Assembly (NCBI GenBank): GCA_019009955.1
Contig: CM032233.1
Coordinates: 125,372,001-125,436,000 of the forward strand
DNA: 64,000 bases
Origin: Riptortus pedestris
Lineage: Eukaryota > Arthropoda > Insecta > Hemiptera > Alydidae
Reading direction: 5' to 3'
Part shown: piece after piece, positions 58,860 through 64,000 of the stretch
Position numbering within the stretch: the first letter of the stretch is position 1
How the letters are laid out: the number at the start of each line of letters is the position of its first letter
Made by a program: the position numbers and the translations under genes
Notes under the pieces: model-generated
What the model was told of the DNA's origin: nothing
The model's input: the letters and a program-made list of their open reading frames with translations, nothing else
Databases searched by the model: none

Positions 58860-59723
58860 GTCTGTCACGCGGAGGTTGCGTAAGCTAAGCAGATTTCCAA
58901 CTTGCTGGAATGACACACTATTGATCTCTTCTATCAATATATTTACTAACTCTAAATTAAAATCTCATAAGCAGAAGTGGGAATTTACTAAAGGCTGAAC
59001 ATAGGAATTTACGAATAACACGAATAGTATTGGTGTTACGAAAAAGTGCATAGAGTAACAATCGAAGACCATCAATAGTTTAACAAGATTGAAACTATAA
59101 CATTTTACCTTCAGACTCCATAATAAAGGATATATTTTGAATTTTCGAATCCTTCCATCTAGAGCCACGCTGTTCCATTCTTGATTTCAGCCAAGAACAA
59201 TTTGATCTATGCTATGACCAGAAACGGTTAAATATCAAGTATGCCAAAGAACAAATAAACATTTTTGAGTTTGAACGTAAAATCTTAATTGATGACGACG
59301 CTATAAATTTGCATGTATCTCGCATAATAAAGGTGTCATGAAAATACTATTTTCTGTATAAGCTTAGAATAAAGTGAATCATCTATTTTACTTTTGTTAT
59401 TTAACTTTGTACAATTTTGGACTTTTGAAAGGGCAAATCACATTTGATGTGGTGCTCAGAAATAAATAAATAATAAATTTCCATAAAACTATCAAATATC
59501 GAGTTTGATAACGATCAAACAAAACATAGCGGCCATAGAGTGTTGAGAGACATATATACATATATATAAATATATATATATATATGTTACCGTGAAAGAC
59601 CGAAATCAGAGAATGTCGACATTCACCGTTGGATGTCAACAAACACTAAATACGTCGACAATCAGTTCATGGTGAATGTCGACATTCTCCAGATTTCGGA
59701 GATTCACCGTAACACACACACAC

Positions 59724-59760
<37 letters not shown>

Positions 59761-59896
59761 AATTTAAAATTTTGAACGGACCTCATTTTTGTCCTCTCCT
59801 GGGTGAATCGATGTACATTTCAAAAAACAATTTTCGGAAATCGCGCCATGAGTACAACCTCAATAGCACCTTGCTTCTAGGGAACTTTGCTAAAAC
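58860..59896 (-). mobile_element. HTA variant carrying a fold-back element
   Basis: 3' end gtctgtcacgcggaggttgc, alternative body, TA tract, the 128-bp inverted-repeat element at 59586, CA then TA tract, 5' block and a decayed 5' end (cttctagggaactttgctaaaa). Confidence 0.75.
59586..59713. mobile_element. 128-bp inverted-repeat element related to minisatellite
   Basis: Ends GTTACCGTGAAAGACCGAAATC and, inverted, GTTACGGTGAATCTCCGAAATC; the arms continue through GAGAATGTCGACATTCACC on both sides, about 43 bp with few mismatches. The gaatgtcgacattc palindrome and the GTTACC...AAAGACCG start are those of the 3997-5172 array. Both loci sit in HTA simple-repeat tracts. Confidence 0.75.
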
Positions 59897-60202
59897 CTCT
59901 AATATGAATGGATTTACAGAGCCAATGGTTAATTTTACAAGATATTGAAAAACCAGAGTACAACAATCGTTGTAAATGACTGAGAAATGGCTGCCAGAAT
60001 TAATAGAGGAGTAAAAGGGCACCGTCTGTGTTAGTAGGTTCATTGAAGAGGCAATAACGAACCGGAGGCACACAGATTAGGGGTGAATCAGTTGCTTGCA
60101 TGAAATTGCACTGACGGCAAGATCCGAATGGCGAAATGAATAGAATGGTGCATGCCCTCGATGACGATAGAGATCAATTTAATTTCAAGATAAATGCACG
60201 AA
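59897..60202. other. unique-looking sequence
   Basis: No gene, repeat family or ends recognised. Confidence 0.35.
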
Positions 60203-60405
60203 ACGCCCAGCACGCAGGGGCAGCGTAAACTAAGCAAATTTCCCTCGAATTGGTATAGCACACTACAGATCTCTTCCCGCCATATAATTTCTCCACATAT
60301 CACATTACCAAATGCATTTAAATGCAGAATGTAATATTCTTAATATAATAAAACAATTAACGAAACAAAATAATTGCACTTTCTCGGTAGTATTCATCTG
60401 GTGCA
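60203..60405 (-). mobile_element. HTA variant 3' end fragment
   Basis: gcccagcacgcaggggcagc gtaaactaag, then ctcgaattggtatagcacac of the alternative body. Confidence 0.6.
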
Positions 60406-60411
60406 TAAAAA

Positions 60412-61315
60412 GTCCGTCACGCAGGAGCTGCGTAAACTAATCATATTTCCCTCGTGAATATTAGTAATAGATAAATATAAATACTGGTAACACAACACCA
60501 CCGTGAATTAATACAAACGGAAATATAGAAATGGTTTAATCTAATTTCAATAAACCTGCTTACAGGAAGCGTTAGGTTAGAAATGTAGACAAAACGGGTC
60601 GGGCCCCGCCTCACACCGGATTGAAAAAACAATTACTGAAATATATCACAATATAACACATTAATTTTATTGAGAAATATTTACTATATCTAGTACTGTT
60701 AAATTAATAATGAGTCAGAATAATTGTAATCTGAATCAATAAATTTTATGTAGTCAAAATTTTTAAGAATGGGGGGGGGGGGGGGGATGTCAATTCCAGG
60801 GCATATTTTTGGCATTGGTATCTCGTATAAAGAAAGGTCTCATGAATACAAATTTTTGGTATTTAAACTTCCAATAATGTGATTTATTATGTAGCAGAGT
60901 ACTGTTTACTTAACATGGAGTAGAAGATGGCGGTTTGCTGAATCTGAAAAAATGCAAATATCTCGGTTAATATTCAAGATAGAGAATAAAACGTATGTAA
61001 ACAATATTTAAGATAGAAAATTTAATTTGCAATAATATTGGTAATATTTATATTTTCGATCCGATTCAAATTAACGGAGATATTTGGAAATTCCTTCGAA
61101 AATCCACCCCCCCCCCCCTCTAAACCCCCCGCCCCTCCCTCTGGAGTCCGATTTCAGCCATTAACGGAACTTGTTCTGTCTTTTTATTAAAACGGTTTTA
61201 TATCGAGTGTTCGTAACGATCAAACAAATTTGCGAAAACTGCTTAGAGCGTTAACAGACAAATATATATATATTTATATATATATATATATAATATATAT
61301 ATATATATTTATAAT
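60412..61315 (-). mobile_element. HTA repeat, long form, 5' block missing
   Basis: 3' end gtccgtcacgcaggagctgc, long body with G run (60772-60786) and C runs (61107-61135), and TA tract interrupted by TTTA. An isolated 5' hairpin tttcccttaagggaa lies at about 61417-61431, just after the LINE scrap. Confidence 0.75.
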
Positions 61316-61410
61316 ATAATTTTCTGGAGAAAGCCCTTTAACGCTCTGCCCGAATGTGATAAATCTATTAAAAATAAATTAATGTACTTCATGTCTAAAG
61401 GATGTTTTAG
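61316..61410 (+). pseudogene. possible non-LTR retrotransposon C-terminus, copy 2
   Basis: One uninterrupted frame reads FWRKPFNALPECDKSIKNKL then YFMSKGCF, parallel to 20095-20365. It sits inside an HTA copy between TA tract and 5' end. Confidence 0.4.
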
Positions 61411-61477
61411 CTGATTTCCCTTAAGGGAATACCCAACTCAGAATGAAAGTATACATTATCATTGGAATGATATTTGT

Positions 61478-61858
61478 AGTTGTTGTTGTTGTATAGGGTT
61501 TTTAAGGGCGAAAAAACTACCAGGTTATCTTTCGCACCTGTAAATATTTATAATTCACATTTTGGAATCCTCATCCATTATCGCCATGTTAAACAATAAT
61601 AATCGACGGATACGAGCAATTGCGCTTTAAATTTCTTTGTATAAACTCGTGTTTTTTACCAAATTAAACAATTTATCGAGTTCTTTCGGGTCATCTCCAA
61701 GGGCCACTTCTATTACTATTGGAAATATTGTATTTGTTTCTATTATCTGTGTACTTATTGGCATTGCATTTATATGTGATATATTGTCAGTTCTGTGTTT
61801 ACTATTTCTCACAAATCGGGGTTGACCTTTTGTCATAAGATAGCCATGCGTAAGTTGG
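61478..61858 (-). pseudogene. LINE B 3' end, copy 4, with duplication
   Basis: Duplication ATGATATTTGT (61467-61477 and 61859-61869), with ttgg also shared upstream. Minus strand: ALGDDPKELDKLFNLVKNTS and YKEI stop, then the 3' UTR hairpin (ggtgcgaaa ... ttttttcgccc) and a (ACA)n tail. 5'-truncated to 381 bp. Confidence 0.8.
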
Positions 61859-61882
61859 ATGATATTTGTTGAAACATTATTA

Positions 61883-62158
61883 TAAGAAACAAAGCGACTT
61901 TAGTAAGTGTACGTAAGTGAGTGCATATTCATTTTTATAACGTTGTTGTGATGAACACTTCTTCATCTGTTACTCTTATTCAATTTAAATATTAAAATAT
62001 GATTTTTTGAGTTAGCCTAATGCATAACGCCATGAGTTAACCAACAAAGGAAATAACCATGTATATATATTAGTAATAGATTTTCCGTAGGAAGATAGTT
62101 CCTAACACAGTTTAATAAGTAGTAAAGCGAGTCTAGTTTCGTGCTGAATTCATCAATA
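61883..62158 (-). pseudogene. shared repeat plus LINE C reverse transcriptase scrap
   Basis: 61883-61975 is the repeat shared with 40450. From 61975 to 62158 the minus strand reads STKLDSLYYLLNCVRNYLPT, YIHGYFLCWLTHGVMH and KNHILIFKL, parallel to the RT thumb at 42301 (LKSLWFFLECVKNL ... KNHILIFKL). Stop and frame breaks present. Confidence 0.55.
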
Positions 62159-62756
62159 TTTTTACCTTTATTGCCAAAATCAGTAATAAAAGTTGTTTAT
62201 TAGAGTTCTTTTGGATTGAAAAATTAAACACTAAAACATTACAGTTTTTATCACTGCACAATTTATTTAACAATGCACTACACACTTGGTTAATTGTTCT
62301 TAACTTCTACTCACAGTATGCAGTGATAGCTACACTGTTCTTCTTTTTGCACAGTCCTATAACTCACTCACGATCACTGAAGTTCACAAAAATACAGCAC
62401 TGCACTGTCTCTTTACTATTACACTGCACTATACTGTTCTTTATAGAAAAATGGCACAACACAGTTTTTCACATAAAACACTTTACCGCACTGCGACTAA
62501 AACGCACTGTTCACTAAAGGTGCACTGAACGCATTGTTGATCACTTGAAGAGAATAAACTACTCGGGGCGGTTGGTGTCCCTTTTTATAGCTTGGCGAGT
62601 AAACATATTAAGAAGAATGCCAAGACACGTCTAGATCCTGGATTGGTATTGCCGAGAATTGGCTAGATCATCTGTCGGCCCCTTTCATCTACTTCGTGCT
62701 TCTTAAAATATATGATTATCTGTGTTTAATTTTACATTTACGTAGTTTTCGCTACA
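62159..62756 (-). mobile_element. solo-LTR-like element without tandem expansion
   Basis: Diverged left end (tttttaccttta), right end CGCTACA. Minus-strand TATA box CTATAAAAAGGG near 62580. It has only single versions of the blocks that are tandemly repeated at 25214 and 44305, so it probably reflects the ancestral form. Confidence 0.55.
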
Positions 62757-63411
62757 CTATGATCAGACCAGCCTAGGCTTTATTTGACGGCCCACTACTA
62801 AACACATGACATGAAAAAATAGGGACAAAGAACCACTTAGACCAATTATAATCCCCGTGTATCCTACAAAAGCATGTGAAAAGCTTTTGAACATAGTTGA
62901 AACCGTTTGTAAGTGACAACGTCATTGATATTACAAATTGGACAGAATTAGTAAAAGGATTACAACAGTTAAAAACGGCTTTTGTCACTGGCTGCAGTCT
63001 ATTGAGTTAAGAGGGGTCAGGGTTTTCGCTACAAAATGATTTCATTTTAATGGAATCACCTTTAAGCTTAGCGCTTTAAAATGACCTCATGACCCTCCAT
63101 TTTAATGATACATGAGTGCAGAGCTATGTACTGGTCCAATAATTTACAATTATTTACGCTGCCCATTTCCTTCATGCATAACAGTATTAATTATTATAAA
63201 TATGCATTTCGGCCTCTACTACAGAACATTTACATTTTATCGCTTACTGAATATTAGTTCATCATTATTATTTTGAAGCAGGTTGTACGAAAACTATCCA
63301 GATTTTCCATGGAGCGGATTGGTATTCCCATGCTGTCGTCTCAAATTAGATTTTCTATATCTCCAACAATAATTAGCCTGTGAAACTGTAAGTGGTAAAA
63401 TTGTTGAAAAA
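62757..63411. other. unique-looking sequence
   Basis: No family or coding signal recognised; a 71-codon minus-strand frame lacks features. tgaaaaaatagggacaa at about 62812 also occurs, slightly changed, beside the 25214 LTR-like element (about 26048), hinting at internal retroelement sequence. Confidence 0.35.
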
Positions 63412-64000
63412 GTCCGTCACGCAGGGGCTGCGTAAACTAAGCAGATTTCCCAGGTGAAGTTAAACAATAGAGAAATCTCCATACGAGAGCCGAACAGTTA
63501 ATGGCATAAGGGCCGCCGACCCGAACTAGCTCTTTTGGCGGGAAACTCAGTCGTCCGTTATCGGCCCAAATGTAATTAAAAAATGCAAATATCTAGGTTA
63601 ATATTCCAGATAGAGAATAAATGTATCGACCAATAGTTTCAGTACATTTAATTTACAATAAGATTGGTTCTATATCATTTTTTGATCCGACGTATGGTAA
63701 CGGAGATATTTCGAATTTTCGAAAAATCCTCCTTCTAAACCCCCCCCCTCCCAGGTTGGTTCCGATTTCAGACATTTAACGAACTTGATCTGTCTTTTTG
63801 CATAGAACGTGTAAATATCAAGTTTGGTTACGGTCATACAAAAATTGAGACACTAGAGCGTTTTAAACAGAACAAATATATATACTACATTACTTTCGAT
63901 CTCATCTCCCACATATTCTCTATCTCTATGTAAAAACCGAAGAGTAGGAAAGGGGTGGTTTACTGATGGCTGAAAACAAAAATGTACTAATAACTTGATT
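63412..64000 (-). mobile_element. HTA repeat, runs to or near window end
   Basis: 3' end gtccgtcacgcaggggctgc, body, and a minimal TA tract at about 63877-63884. After that the sequence changes to a variant body (gatctcatctcccacatatt), so the 5' part is probably replaced. The window ends at 64000. Confidence 0.7.

Noticed and set aside
62773..62988. 71-codon minus-strand frame as a gene
   Set aside because: No domain, no splice context, and not supported by neighbouring sequence.

Overview
The window is arthropod (most likely insect) nuclear DNA. It is AT-rich, full of TA tracts, and almost entirely transposable elements. Only one stretch looks like host coding sequence: a 209-bp exon at 51260-51468 with a splice acceptor and donor. 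It encodes the end of an immunoglobulin domain like that of the sidestep family of insect cell-surface proteins. The rest reads best as very long intron or intergenic sequence. There are no bacterial features, rRNA genes or CRISPR arrays.

The dominant component, called HTA here (hairpin-ended with a TA tract), is a 0.55-1 kb non-coding repeat with roughly 50 full or partial copies on both strands. Read 5' to 3', it starts TTTTAGCAGATTTCCC, which folds with an adjacent GGGAAATCAGCT. About 130 bp in there is a simple-repeat tract, usually (TA)n and sometimes (CA)n or (CT)n. It ends with an inverted copy of the 5' motif (GGGAAATCTGCTTAG), a hairpin (ACGCAG CCC CTGCGT) and GACGGACTTTT. An asymmetric terminal inverted repeat, a 3' hairpin, insertion into T runs and an internal microsatellite are what is described for Helitron2/Helentron-type rolling-circle elements and their non-autonomous HINE derivatives. 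That class assignment is inference. In the list, strand + means TTTTAGCAG comes first.

A second rolling-circle family (HelN) has canonical Helitron ends: TC(TA)n at 5', and a GC-rich hairpin followed by TATCTGAGCTAG and a flanking T at 3'. Copies lie at 7524-8723, 9759-10763, 14041-15335, 30356-31656, 34561-35586 and 56483-57232, with fragments at 36250 and 41060. The 56483 copy interrupts an HTA element so cleanly that the empty site can be read.

Other residents: three copies of a tRNA-derived SINE, each with target-site duplications (20558, 51954, 55162); 3' ends of several non-LTR retrotransposon families, including LINE A (zinc-knuckle C-terminus), LINE B (two copies with clear target-site duplications) and LINE C (RT/RNase H); a solo-LTR-like family with tandem expansions inside (25214, 28308, 31834, 44305, 62159); a Ty3/gypsy gag remnant with an LTR split by a piggyBac-like remnant (5182-7006); two hAT deletion derivatives (29269, 48079); a dead full-length mariner (48897-50184); a Penelope-like endonuclease scrap (51595); an unassigned 1.4-kb inverted-repeat element with a 4-bp duplication (7483-8929); and a 35-unit, 33-bp minisatellite (3997-5172).

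Layout: 1-3860 HTA copies; 3862-7006 minisatellite plus gypsy and piggyBac; 7007-17045 nested HTA and Helitron; 17200-20780 LINE scraps and SINE; 20967-28690 HTA and LTR; 28715-31656 LINE B, hAT and Helitron; 31683-40455 HTA and Helitron; 40915-43612 HTA and LINE; 44305-45741 large LTR; 46290-51217 HTA carrying an inverted-repeat insert, followed by hAT and a mariner-bearing HTA; 51260-51468 exon; 51595-64000 HTA, SINE, Helitron, LINE and LTR. No autonomous rolling-circle element (Rep/helicase) is present, so both rolling-circle families must have been mobilised from elsewhere.
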